From the NCBI GenBank assembly GCA_900763885.1, contig CAAFLY010000093.1, positions 1 through 9,915 on the forward strand: a stretch of 9,915 nucleotides of DNA, read 5' to 3'. A program made the position numbers and the translations under genes. The notes under the pieces were generated by a model. The model did not search any database. It was given only the letters and a program-made list of their open reading frames with translations, and had not been told where the DNA came from. This document shows, one piece after another, positions 1-6,940 of the stretch. Positions within the stretch are counted from its first letter, which is position 1. Every line of letters begins with the position of its first letter. The stretch comes from Clostridia bacterium. Its GTDB lineage: Bacteria; Bacillota; Clostridia; Oscillospirales; CAG-272.

Positions 1-1010
1 AGCCTGCCGCGCTCGCGAAGGTTCTCGGCGACAATATGCCCACCGTGGACGCAATCGTAAAGGAAGCAAAGGATACCGGTGTCAACGGTATCTATTTCGC
101 CGCAAGAGGCACCTCTGACCATGCCTGCGTATACGCACAGTATCTGTTCGCGATCCTGGCAGGTCTCCCGTGCACGCTGGGTACGCCCTCCGTATTCACC
201 AAGTACGGCGCGCGCGTCCATCTGAAGGGTATGCTTGTGATCGGCGTGTCCCAGTCCGGCAAAGCGGAGGACGTGCTGGAAGTGCTCAAGAGTGCGAACG
301 AAGAAGGTGCCATCACCGTTGCCGTTACAAACAATCTGGAATCCCCGATGGCGAAGACCGCGAAGTACCACCTCTTCTGTGACTGCGGCTTTGAAGCAAG
401 CATTGCGGCTACCAAGACCTTCACCACCCAGATGATGCTTCTCGCTGCCATCGCGGGAAAGTGGTCCGGCAATGTGCAGTTCCTCGAAAATCTGGCAAAT
501 GTGCACACCAAGGTGGCGGAATTCTTTGATAAGAACACGGCGGAGATCGTCGAACTCGCAAAGAAGTACCAGAACATCCCCGGTGCCGTCATCCTCGGGC
601 GCGGTGTCTCCTATCCGATCGCTCTGGAGGGTGCGCTGAAGATGCTCGAAACGAACAAGCTGAAGATGAAGGGCTATCCGACCTCCGACTTCCACCATGG
701 TCCGATCGCGCAGGTGAAGAAGAACGATCTCGTATTCGTGATTTCTCCGAAGGGAGCTACCGAAAAGGACTCCGCAGACATCATCGAAAAGCTGCTCAAG
801 GAAGAAGCGGATGTGTTCGTTGTCACAAACAACGCGGCGGAAATCCTGCCTGGCACCCATGGTATCGTTCTGCCGGATACCGGTTGCGAGCTGACCTCCC
901 CGTTTATTTCCGTTCTTTTCTTCCAGATGCTGGCATGCCAGTTGACCATTGTCCGCGGCATCGACCCTGATAAGGCTGGAACCATCAACAAGATCACCAT
1001 CACAAAGTAA
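1..1010 (+). CDS. SIS-domain sugar-phosphate isomerase/aminotransferase-like protein, 5' truncated
   Basis: This is the 3' part of a gene that enters from the left edge. The reading frame is open from base 3 (PAALAKVLGDN before the first in-window ATG at 36), so that ATG is probably internal. The product has two SIS sugar-phosphate-binding folds. Counting from the ATG at 36, the first shows ARGTSDH (23-29), GVSQSGKAED (70-79) and SIAATKTFTTQ (122-132). The second starts at GRGVSYPIALEGALKMLE (188-205). Residues matching the GlmS isomerase catalytic set are visible: E198, K202 and E205, H221 in HHGPIA, and K319 near the C terminus (NKITITK). No glutamine amidotransferase domain is seen, and the spacing suggests none. 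Such stand-alone double-SIS proteins (GlmS-isomerase-like, NagB-II, AgaS, FrlB types) isomerise or deaminate amino-sugar or fructosamine phosphates in the cytoplasm. The exact substrate cannot be read from this fragment. A hairpin terminator follows 12 bases after the stop. Confidence 0.9.
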   Translation, partial: PAALAKVLGDNMPTVDAIVKEAKDTGVNGIYFAARGTSDHACVYAQYLFAILAGLPCTLGTPSVFTKYGARVHLKGMLVIGVSQSGKAEDVLEVLKSANEEGAITVAVTNNLESPMAKTAKYHLFCDCGFEASIAATKTFTTQMMLLAAIAGKWSGNVQFLENLANVHTKVAEFFDKNTAEIVELAKKYQNIPGAVILGRGVSYPIALEGALKMLETNKLKMKGYPTSDFHHGPIAQVKKNDLVFVISPKGATEKDSADIIEKLLKEEADVFVVTNNAAEILPGTHGIVLPDTGCELTSPFISVLFFQMLACQLTIVRGIDPDKAGTINKITITK

Positions 1011-1022
1011 GACAAAAGCTGC

Positions 1023-1070
1023 AAAAGACGCTGTGGCCACCCGCAAATGGGATCCGCAGCGTCTTTTTTT
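1023..1070 (+). terminator. Intrinsic terminator after the SIS-domain gene
   Basis: A perfect 9-bp stem, AAGACGCTG (1025-1033) with CAGCGTCTT (1057-1065), is followed by further T residues to 1070, giving seven T in a row. It lies just after the plus-strand stop at 1010 and just before the end of the convergent minus-strand gene at 1079. On the minus strand the same hairpin is followed by only four T, so it may act in both directions but is stronger for the plus-strand gene. Confidence 0.85.
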
Positions 1071-1078
1071 GTTCCCGT

Positions 1079-2380
1079 TCAGCCGTTTTTTACAATCGGA
1101 TACATCTGGTTGAGAACGAGCCACAATGCCGGGAAATACTGCATCACATTCCACACACCGATGCCGCCAAGACTGTATTCCGCGACAAGGGATAACATCG
1201 CCTCCGCACTCCTTCCATTTTCAAACCAGACCTCGTGCTCTACCGCGCCGTTTGCCTGCGTCGGACGATCGAAATACGTGTAATACGGAGCTTGAGCGGT
1301 ATCGTCGTAGCGAATGGCAGCGTTGCGTACAGCGGCTCGTTGGATCGCTTCCACATTCGACAGCGATTCCGCTTTTGTTCTACCACGTTCATATGGCAGC
1401 GGCCAATCGTATCCATAATTCGGCACGCCCATGAGGATCTTGTCGCGTGGAATCTCCGTCGCCCCATAATCGAGCACCCGTTTGACCTGCGGCAGAGGGG
1501 AGACAGCCATCGGCGGACCATATGTGTACCCCCATTCATACGTCATAAGCAGAACCATATCCGCCGTCTCACCGAGCAGTCGATAATCATGTCCGCCATA
1601 GAGAAGACCGGATTGATCCGCAGAAACCTTCGGCGCGGCGGATACAAACACCTTATGATCCGGTTCCAGACGCTTCCGAATCGCGCCGACAAAACCAGCA
1701 TACGCGGCGGCGGATTCCCGTGGGATGTACTCGAAATCCACATCCACACCGCCATATCCCATCTGCACCACTGCGTCCGCAATCGATTCCACCACTTTTT
1801 CCTGCAATGCGGGATCGGTCAGCACGCGATTGGCAAGGGCACTTGAGAAGGTACCACTTTCCGATAGTGAGGTAAGCGTTAGAAGCGCTGTGGTCTGATA
1901 CTTCCGGCAGAGTGTGAGGATCTCCATTTCCTTTTCCTGGGGTGAAATTAGCGATCCGTCCTCTGCAATACCGTAGCTGAACAGGGACAGATACGTCAGA
2001 TACGGGAGGGTCCGGCAGAGGACACTGCGGTCGATATAAGGGTACGCGTAGCCATTCACACAGATGGGGGAATTCTCCGGCGGCGTGTATCGAATATTCA
2101 ATGTCTGTCCGGGATATACTGCTGCTTCTCCTCCCAGAGCCGGATTGTTCTGGTAGAGCTGCAGGAGAGGAACATTGAACCGGGACGCGATGGAGGATAG
2201 CGTATCGCCGCCGCGCACTGTGTATGTCTCAGTCGGAAACAGGATTGCGAGCGTTTCTCCGACAATAAGTCTCCCGGGATCGGTCAGCATATTGTCCGTG
2301 ATGATCCGCGACGCCGGAACATTGTACATGCGGGCAATCCGATAGATGCTGTCGCCGGGAACTACGGTATGAATAATCAT
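1079..2380 (-). CDS. LysM-LysM-GH18 spore cortex-lytic enzyme-like protein (SleL/YaaH family)
   Basis: The 433-residue protein has two LysM peptidoglycan-binding repeats (about 3-48 and 51-97) followed by a glycoside hydrolase family 18 barrel (about 105-425). The GH18 active-site strand is present as GGVDVDFEYI (210-219), with D213, D215 and the expected catalytic acid E217. The barrel strands VFVSAAP, MVLLMTYEW and ILMGVPNYGYDW also fit. This order matches SleL/YaaH, the N-acetylglucosaminidase that degrades cortex fragments during spore germination. Like that family it has no signal peptide: LysM begins at residue 3, as expected for a protein made in the mother cell and placed on the spore. 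The start is set by GAGGTG (2386-2391) six bases before ATG at 2380. The gene diverges from eno and converges on the SIS gene, so it is probably monocistronic. A general cell-wall glucosaminidase or lectin-like GH18 is the main alternative. Confidence 0.88.
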   Translation of the reverse strand: MIIHTVVPGDSIYRIARMYNVPASRIITDNMLTDPGRLIVGETLAILFPTETYTVRGGDTLSSIASRFNVPLLQLYQNNPALGGEAAVYPGQTLNIRYTPPENSPICVNGYAYPYIDRSVLCRTLPYLTYLSLFSYGIAEDGSLISPQEKEMEILTLCRKYQTTALLTLTSLSESGTFSSALANRVLTDPALQEKVVESIADAVVQMGYGGVDVDFEYIPRESAAAYAGFVGAIRKRLEPDHKVFVSAAPKVSADQSGLLYGGHDYRLLGETADMVLLMTYEWGYTYGPPMAVSPLPQVKRVLDYGATEIPRDKILMGVPNYGYDWPLPYERGRTKAESLSNVEAIQRAAVRNAAIRYDDTAQAPYYTYFDRPTQANGAVEHEVWFENGRSAEAMLSLVAEYSLGGIGVWNVMQYFPALWLVLNQMYPIVKNG

Positions 2381-2499
2381 GGTTTCACCTCATTTCTGCC
2401 TATAGTATATGCAAACCCGCTGCAAATAGCACCATATACCCGTAAAAAACGCATAGCGGAGCTGTGTTATGGCAATACTACCGCTGAAGAATCCGTTTT

Positions 2500-2505
2500 G
2501 GAGGT
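2500..2505 (+). promoter_or_regulatory. Ribosome binding site that decides the enolase start
   Basis: GGAGGT lies five bases before the ATG at 2511. The frame is also open from an ATG at 2469, but that start has no Shine-Dalgarno sequence. It would add 14 residues before the usual enolase N terminus, so 2511 is preferred. Confidence 0.85.
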
Positions 2506-2510
2506 ACAGT

Positions 2511-3785
2511 ATGCACGTATACAGCGATCATATCCGGCATGTAACCGCACGGGAGATTCTCGATTCGCGCGGCAATCCCACCATTGAGGCAACCGTTTGG
2601 CTGGAGGACGGTACATTCGGCACGGCAGCGGCTCCATCCGGTGCATCCACAGGCAAGTACGAGGCGCATGAGCTGCGGGATCGGGATGAAAAACGGTATC
2701 GCGGAAAGGGCGTATTGCAGGCGGTGGAGAATGTGCGCGGACCGATTTGCGATGCGCTTCGCGGACTTCCTTGCTGTCCCTGCACCGTCGATACCAGACT
2801 CATCCATCTTGATGATACGGAAAACAAGAAACGATTGGGTGCAAACGCGATATTGGCGGTATCTCTCGCGGCGGCAAAAGCGGGAGCGTGGCACCATAAA
2901 ATGCCGCTATATCGGTATATCGGCGGCGTGCGGACCGGAGAAATGCCGATCCCGATGATGAACATCCTAAACGGTGGTGAACACGCGGACAACAACATCG
3001 ACATGCAAGAGTTCATGATCGTGCCAAGCGGCTTTTCCACGTTTGGAGAGGCGTTGCGCGCCGGATGTGAGGTATATCACGCACTCGGAGGACTGTTGCG
3101 GGCAGCCGGAAAATCGGTTGGCGTCGGTGATGAGGGCGGCTTTGCGCCGGATATGCGGGACAACAGCGAGGTGCTGGAAACGTTGTCCGCCGCCATCGAA
3201 AACGCGGGATATACCACGGAGCAGATACGCATTGCCATGGACGCGGCATCCAGCGAGTGGGTGGACGACAGCGGGAAATATACGCTCCCGAAAGCTGGTG
3301 GAACGATGGATTCTGTGGATCTGATCGGTATGTATGAGAAATTGGCGGAACGTTTTCCCATCGTGTCGGTGGAGGATGGATTGGGTGAGGACGACAATCT
3401 CGGCTGGAAAAGCATGACGGAACGGCTTGGAAAAAAGATGCTTTTGGTCGGGGACGATTTCTTTGTCACGAATCCGGCAAGGCTGCGCGAGGGGATCCGA
3501 CAGAGACTCGGCAACGCGGTCCTTGTCAAACCGAACCAGATTGGCACGCTGACAGAGACGATGGAGGTGGTCCGAATGGCAAAGCACGCCGGATACCGTA
3601 CGATTCTGTCCCACCGTTCCGGAGAGACGGACGACACGACCATCGCGGATCTGGCGGTTGGTTTACAGACGGGCTATATCAAAACAGGTGCGCCATGCCG
3701 GGGAGAAAGGACCTCCAAATACAATCGGCTCCTCGCCATTGAGGAAGAACTGGCAAGCGGCGCACGATATGGGATCGGTTTCTGA
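2511..3785 (+). CDS. eno: Enolase (phosphopyruvate hydratase)
   Basis: Enolase converts 2-phosphoglycerate to phosphoenolpyruvate in glycolysis, in the cytoplasm, using magnesium. The 424-residue length is normal for the family (about 430). Counting from ATG 2511, the mobile-loop serine is in APSGASTG (41-48), with H158 in GGEHADNN and E167 in DMQEF. E208 lies in VGDEGGFAP. The magnesium ligands are D244, E288 (SVEDG) and D315 (VGDD). K340 lies in LVKPNQIGT, H368-R369-S370 in SHRSGET, and K391 in IKTGAP. All residues expected for catalysis are therefore in place. Departures from typical sequences are a cysteine-rich stretch LPCCPC (86-91) and CRGER (396-400) where SR-T/S-DR is common. It may be the only enolase or a somewhat divergent second copy; the window cannot tell. 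It stands alone, away from other glycolytic genes. No convincing promoter or terminator was found for it. Confidence 0.96.
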   Translation: MHVYSDHIRHVTAREILDSRGNPTIEATVWLEDGTFGTAAAPSGASTGKYEAHELRDRDEKRYRGKGVLQAVENVRGPICDALRGLPCCPCTVDTRLIHLDDTENKKRLGANAILAVSLAAAKAGAWHHKMPLYRYIGGVRTGEMPIPMMNILNGGEHADNNIDMQEFMIVPSGFSTFGEALRAGCEVYHALGGLLRAAGKSVGVGDEGGFAPDMRDNSEVLETLSAAIENAGYTTEQIRIAMDAASSEWVDDSGKYTLPKAGGTMDSVDLIGMYEKLAERFPIVSVEDGLGEDDNLGWKSMTERLGKKMLLVGDDFFVTNPARLREGIRQRLGNAVLVKPNQIGTLTETMEVVRMAKHAGYRTILSHRSGETDDTTIADLAVGLQTGYIKTGAPCRGERTSKYNRLLAIEEELASGARYGIGF

Positions 3786-3860
3786 TGGGCAAAATGCGGC
3801 GAATGGACAGGGATATTGCAGCAAAATTTTGAATAAAAAGAAAATTCCTGTGCGAGCCTA

Positions 3861-3889
3861 TTGCAATTTATCGAAAAGTATGCTATAAT
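3861..3889 (+). promoter_or_regulatory. Strong sigma-A type extended -10 promoter for the SRP RNA
   Basis: A -35 element TTGCAA (3861-3866) is separated by exactly 17 bases from a consensus -10 TATAAT (3884-3889), which also carries the extended TGn motif (3881-3883). Transcription should begin near 3896, about 30 bases before the expected mature 5' end of the SRP RNA. Such a near-consensus promoter suits an abundant stable RNA. It probably also feeds dnaX by read-through, because no T-rich terminator separates the two. Confidence 0.88.
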
Positions 3890-3903
3890 ATTCGGGTAAG
3901 ACA

Positions 3904-4220
3904 AGTAAAATAACTCGTGAAATAAGGCCATACCAACCGGGGAAATAGCGGCGCCCTGTACCTGAAATCCGCTATAGCAGGGGTGGATTCCCGGGACGAG
4001 GGCAGAACTTGTGAGGTCTTTGCTTCGTTGCGGACTGTGGTGACGAATGGGTCTTGTGCGATTGACGGCTGTGAACCATGTCAGGTGGGGAACCAAGCAG
4101 CATTAAGCAGTTGAGTTGATGCGCCACGAGGTCGCCTGTTCCGAGCAGGAAACACGATTGCGCTCATGATCTTCTGTTCGACTTCTGGGTGTATGGTCGT
4201 ATTTTGCGAGTTATTTTGCT
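3904..4220 (+). other. Precursor-closing helix around the SRP RNA (probable RNase III substrate)
   Basis: Bases 3904-3933 pair with 4191-4220 as one helix of about 29 bp, with a single A-G mismatch (3925/4199) and four G-U pairs. It begins at the end of the mature SRP RNA and extends about 20 bp outwards through AAAATAACTCG (3907-3917) and CGAGTTATTTT (4207-4217). With the start site predicted near 3896, the primary transcript would contain the whole helix. In B. subtilis scRNA is cut from its precursor by RNase III, so this double strand is a natural cleavage site. That role is inferred here. The outer arm ends 41 bases before dnaX. Confidence 0.75.
3926..4198 (+). ncRNA. ffs: Signal recognition particle RNA, large bacterial type with Alu domain
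   Basis: This is the scaffold RNA of the signal recognition particle, which binds Ffh and delivers nascent membrane and secreted proteins to FtsY. The domain IV signature is clear at 4073-4108: GAACCATGTCAGG, a GGAA tetraloop (4089-4092) and AAGCAGCATTAAGC (4095-4108). The 5' part carries the Firmicutes Alu-domain block, with GGGGAAATAGCGGCGCCCTG (3940-3959) followed by CCGCTATAGCAGGG; it resembles Bacillus subtilis scRNA closely. The ends pair as GGCCATAC (3926-3933) with GTATGGTC (4191-4198), giving about 273 nt, close to the usual 265-275. Exact mature ends are inferred. Outside them the pairing continues for about 20 bp more (see the flanking helix). The position upstream of dnaX is the usual one in Firmicutes. 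The base pairs flanking the tetraloop are GG/CC rather than the common CC/GG. Confidence 0.95.
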
Positions 4221-4261
4221 GTTCCGGTTTTCCTGCCGGATGATACGTATAGGAGGCAGCC

Positions 4262-5827
4262 ATGCACCAGGCGTTGTATCGGAAATACAGACCGCGCAGC
4301 TTTGACGATGTATGCGGGGAAGAGCATATCACCTCGGTTCTGCAATACGAATCGAAAATGGGCAAGGTTTCGCACGCGTATCTTTTCTGTGGACCGCGCG
4401 GTACCGGAAAAACAACATGCGCGAAGATCCTTGCGAAAGCCGTGAACTGTGAGCATCCCGTCGATGGCAATCCATGCGGCAAATGCTTTGCTTGTGAGAG
4501 CATCGACAACGGCAGCGCGACAGACGTACTGGAGATGGACGCGGCATCCAACAACGGCGTGGAATACATCCGCGACATCCGCGAGGGTGTAAACTATACC
4601 CCAGCCGCTCTGAAAAAGCGTGTATATATCATCGACGAAGTCCATATGCTGTCGCAAAGTGCGTTCAATGCACTTCTGAAAACGCTGGAGGAACCACCAG
4701 AGCATGTGCTGTTCATTCTGGCGACGACGGAGCTCCATAAACTGCCCGCTACGATCATATCCCGGTGCCAACGATTTGATTTTCGCCGGATTGCCGTGGA
4801 TACCATCGCTGCGCGCCTTCTCCAGATCGCGCAGACGGAGGAGATGTCCCTGACAGAGGATGCGGCACGGATTCTTGCCAAGCAGGCACAAGGCGGTATG
4901 CGCGACGCGATCAGCCTTTTTGAATTATGCGGTGGCGGTGGCCACGAGGTAACGGCGGATCGGGTGACGGAAGTGCTCGGACTGTCCACCATTGAAACGG
5001 TGTACAAAACAGCGGTCGCCGTAGCAAGACGGGATGTCGCCGGTCTCTTCCGGATGATCGACACCGTTGCCAATTCCGCACGCGATATTGCTGTGTTCTG
5101 GCAGGAACTGACGGCATTCTGGCGTGATATGCTTGTCGTTAAGTATGTGCAGGATCCGACGGCGTATCTCGATATGACCGAGCCGGAATTGCGTGTGACC
5201 AAGGATGCCGCACGACGATTCACACCGGCTGCGCTGTCGTACCAATGCAAGCTACTCGACGATGCCATGCGCGACATGAACCGACTGCCGCAGACCAAAC
5301 GACTGCAGGCAGAGATTACCCTCGTACGTATGTGCGATCCGCGTTTGGATGAATCCATGGAAGCGTTGAACAATCGGCTGACGGTACTGGAGGACAAGGT
5401 TTCCATGCTTGCCGCCGGTGCTGTAGTGGCTCCGGAAAAAGCGGAGAACACAAAGGAAACGGAAACAACTCCGGAGACTATAACGGATAAATCCGCAAAA
5501 ACAGTTGACGCACCGCAGTCCGATACAGCCAATGGGATGCGTAAGGTGGAGGACATCAGTGAAATCTGTGAGACCATCACAAGACAAAATCCCATTTACG
5601 GCAGCTTTTTTGGAGAAGCGGACTGTTACGTTTCTGAGGATGGCACCAAGCTCCTTGTTCGTGCGACCAGTGATTTTGCGGCACAGATGCTCGGCAACGC
5701 ATCCCAGAATCTGCTTGCGGCATTTCACGCTGCCGGATTGTGTGTGCCGGGTGCCTCTTTGACGATCGAGTCGGGGGCAGCTCCCAAAGTAAAGAAAAGT
5801 CCTGTGGATGAATTGGCGGAATTTTAG
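4262..5827 (+). CDS. dnaX: DNA polymerase III subunits gamma/tau
   Basis: DnaX is the ATPase motor of the clamp loader that places the sliding clamp on DNA for replication. The 521-residue protein has an AAA+ module with Walker A GPRGTGKT (44-51) and a zinc finger of C63, C72, C75 and C78. Walker B is IIDEVHM (123-129), sensor 1 LATTE (153-157) and the arginine-finger motif SRCQRF (167-172). The central domains III run to about residue 375. An acidic, Thr/Glu-rich linker (about 385-430) leads to a C-terminal domain expected to bind polymerase and helicase (tau part). AGGAGG (4251-4256) five bases before ATG sets the start. No A-AAA-AAG slippery site was seen, so a shorter gamma form by frameshifting is not evident. 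The gene follows the SRP RNA and leads into ebfC and recR. Confidence 0.97.
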   Translation: MHQALYRKYRPRSFDDVCGEEHITSVLQYESKMGKVSHAYLFCGPRGTGKTTCAKILAKAVNCEHPVDGNPCGKCFACESIDNGSATDVLEMDAASNNGVEYIRDIREGVNYTPAALKKRVYIIDEVHMLSQSAFNALLKTLEEPPEHVLFILATTELHKLPATIISRCQRFDFRRIAVDTIAARLLQIAQTEEMSLTEDAARILAKQAQGGMRDAISLFELCGGGGHEVTADRVTEVLGLSTIETVYKTAVAVARRDVAGLFRMIDTVANSARDIAVFWQELTAFWRDMLVVKYVQDPTAYLDMTEPELRVTKDAARRFTPAALSYQCKLLDDAMRDMNRLPQTKRLQAEITLVRMCDPRLDESMEALNNRLTVLEDKVSMLAAGAVVAPEKAENTKETETTPETITDKSAKTVDAPQSDTANGMRKVEDISEICETITRQNPIYGSFFGEADCYVSEDGTKLLVRATSDFAAQMLGNASQNLLAAFHAAGLCVPGASLTIESGAAPKVKKSPVDELAEF

Positions 5828-5830
5828 AAA

Positions 5831-5875
5831 CCAAGCCGGATGGATACGATACATATTGTGCGTCGTCCGGTTTGG
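5831..5875 (+). other. Long imperfect hairpin between dnaX and ebfC
   Basis: Bases 5831-5843 pair with 5863-5875 over 13 bp, including four G-U pairs, beginning three bases after the dnaX stop. No T-run follows, so this is not a standard intrinsic terminator. It could stabilise the dnaX mRNA end or serve as a processing point within the dnaX-ebfC-recR transcript. The role is unknown. Confidence 0.5.
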
Positions 5876-5930
5876 GACGGAAATCTGCCGCAATCCACAT
5901 AGAATCATACAAAAAGGATGGTAAATCAAC

Positions 5931-6275
5931 ATGAAAGCAAGACTTCCGAAGGGCGTTGGCAGTCCTAACAATATGCAGGGCATGATCAAGCAGGCGCAGA
6001 AAATGCAGGAAGAAATGGAAGCTAAGCAGGCGGAACTGGACGCTATGGAATATGAGGTTCAGGCAGGCGGCGGCGTTGTTACTGTGAAGATCAATGGCAA
6101 GCAGGAAGTACAGTCTATCGCGATCAAGCCGGAAGTGGTCGATCCAGACGACATTGAAACGCTGTCCGATATATTGGTTGCCGCTGTAAACGAAGCGATC
6201 AAGAAGGTGTCCACAACGAACAACGAAGCCATGTCCAAGATCACGGGCGGTATGAATATCCCGGGTCTGTTCTGA
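5931..6275 (+). CDS. ebfC: YbaB/EbfC family nucleoid-associated DNA-binding protein
   Basis: This is a 114-residue protein of the YbaB/EbfC (YaaK) family. These small dimeric DNA-binding proteins associate with the nucleoid and are usually encoded between dnaX and recR; a link to recombination repair is suggested by that position. The sequence shows the typical glycine/methionine-rich start, then a long charged helix (about 14-41, KQAQKMQEEMEAKQAELDAM). The conserved GGGVVTVKINGKQEVQSIAI sheet follows (47-66), then DDIETLSDILVAAVNEAI (73-90) and a flexible C terminus ending GGMNIPGLF. A purine-rich AAGGATG (5914-5920), ten bases before ATG, is the likely ribosome binding site. The stop is separated by one base from the recR start, so the two are probably translationally coupled. 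Confidence 0.95.
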   Translation: MKARLPKGVGSPNNMQGMIKQAQKMQEEMEAKQAELDAMEYEVQAGGGVVTVKINGKQEVQSIAIKPEVVDPDDIETLSDILVAAVNEAIKKVSTTNNEAMSKITGGMNIPGLF

Positions 6276-6276
6276 T

Positions 6277-6879
6277 ATGGCTGGTGAGGTTATCGAACCG
6301 CTGGAACGGTTGGCGGATATGTTTCGCAGATTGGATGGCGTTGGGAAAAAATCCGCCATGCGATACGCGTTCAACATATTGCAGCTCTCCGAGGAGGACG
6401 CGAAGGCATTCGCAGACGCGATTCTTGCCGCAAAAACGGAAATCCACCTGTGCCGGGAGTGCCAGAATCTGACCACCGCAGAGGTATGTCCGATTTGTTC
6501 CTCCGCCAAACGGGATCACAGCACCATCTGCGTCGTGGAGGATCCGCGCGCACTTTTGGCGATAGAGAAAACCAGGCAGTATCGCGGCGTATACCATGTG
6601 CTGCATGGTACGGTATCACCCGCCAGAGGGATCACGCCGGATAAGCTGAAAATCCGTGAGCTGCTGGAGCGGCTGCGGGACGATATGGTGCGGGAGATCA
6701 TCCTTGCCACCAATCCGACTGTGGAAGGAGAAGCGACCGCCATGTATATCGCCAAGCTTCTCTCTCCCTTTGATGTGACGGTGACCCGGATTGCAAACGG
6801 CGTGCCGGTCGGTGGCGATTTGGAATACGCGGACGAAGTAACGCTTCGACGTGCCATGGAGGGGCGGTATCCGCTGTAA
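6277..6879 (+). CDS. recR: Recombination mediator protein RecR
   Basis: RecR works with RecF and RecO to load RecA on gapped DNA during recombinational repair. The 200-residue length is normal. Features in order are a helix-hairpin-helix (LDGVGKKSAMRYAF, 19-32) and a zinc finger with C59, C62, C71 and C74. A Toprim domain opens with ICVVEDPRAL (84-93) and includes ATNPTVEGEAT (144-154). The conserved C-terminal GVPVGGDLEYADEVTL (175-190) follows. ATG lies one base after the ebfC stop and has no clear Shine-Dalgarno sequence, which points to coupling with ebfC translation. An intrinsic terminator follows 15 bases after the stop. Confidence 0.97.
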   Translation: MAGEVIEPLERLADMFRRLDGVGKKSAMRYAFNILQLSEEDAKAFADAILAAKTEIHLCRECQNLTTAEVCPICSSAKRDHSTICVVEDPRALLAIEKTRQYRGVYHVLHGTVSPARGITPDKLKIRELLERLRDDMVREIILATNPTVEGEATAMYIAKLLSPFDVTVTRIANGVPVGGDLEYADEVTLRRAMEGRYPL

Positions 6880-6894
6880 TATACGGAAAACGAT

Positions 6895-6928
6895 AGAGGC
6901 TGTCTTTTTTAAGAAGACAGCCTCTTTT
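6895..6928 (+). terminator. Intrinsic terminator ending the dnaX-ebfC-recR operon
   Basis: A perfect 12-bp stem, AGAGGCTGTCTT (6895-6906) with AAGACAGCCTCT (6914-6925), has a 7-base loop. It is followed by three more T residues, which make a four-T run with the last stem base. It sits between recR and the end of the convergent hydrolase gene at 6941, so it may insulate both. Confidence 0.88.
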
Positions 6929-6940
6929 GGCGGTACGCAA

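Noticed and set aside
2403..2440. Sporulation sigma-E/G promoter for the SleL-like gene as a firm feature
   Set aside because: The -10 match is loose and no -35 at the right spacing could be identified, so it is kept only as a remark.
2469..2510. Upstream ATG extending enolase by 14 residues
   Set aside because: It has no Shine-Dalgarno sequence, while GGAGGT is well placed for ATG 2511, which gives the normal N terminus.
4222..4242. Short stem TCCGG/CCGGA ahead of dnaX as a terminator for the SRP RNA
   Set aside because: It has a 5-bp stem with no T-run after it; read-through into dnaX is more likely.
5431..5445. A-rich site in dnaX as a programmed frameshift for a gamma subunit
   Set aside because: The run is only five A and does not form an A-AAA-AAG heptamer in frame.
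4211..6509. Several minus-strand frames of 220-333 codons opposite dnaX, ebfC and recR
   Set aside because: They mirror well-supported genes, show low-complexity translations and have no recognisable domain; they are shadow frames.
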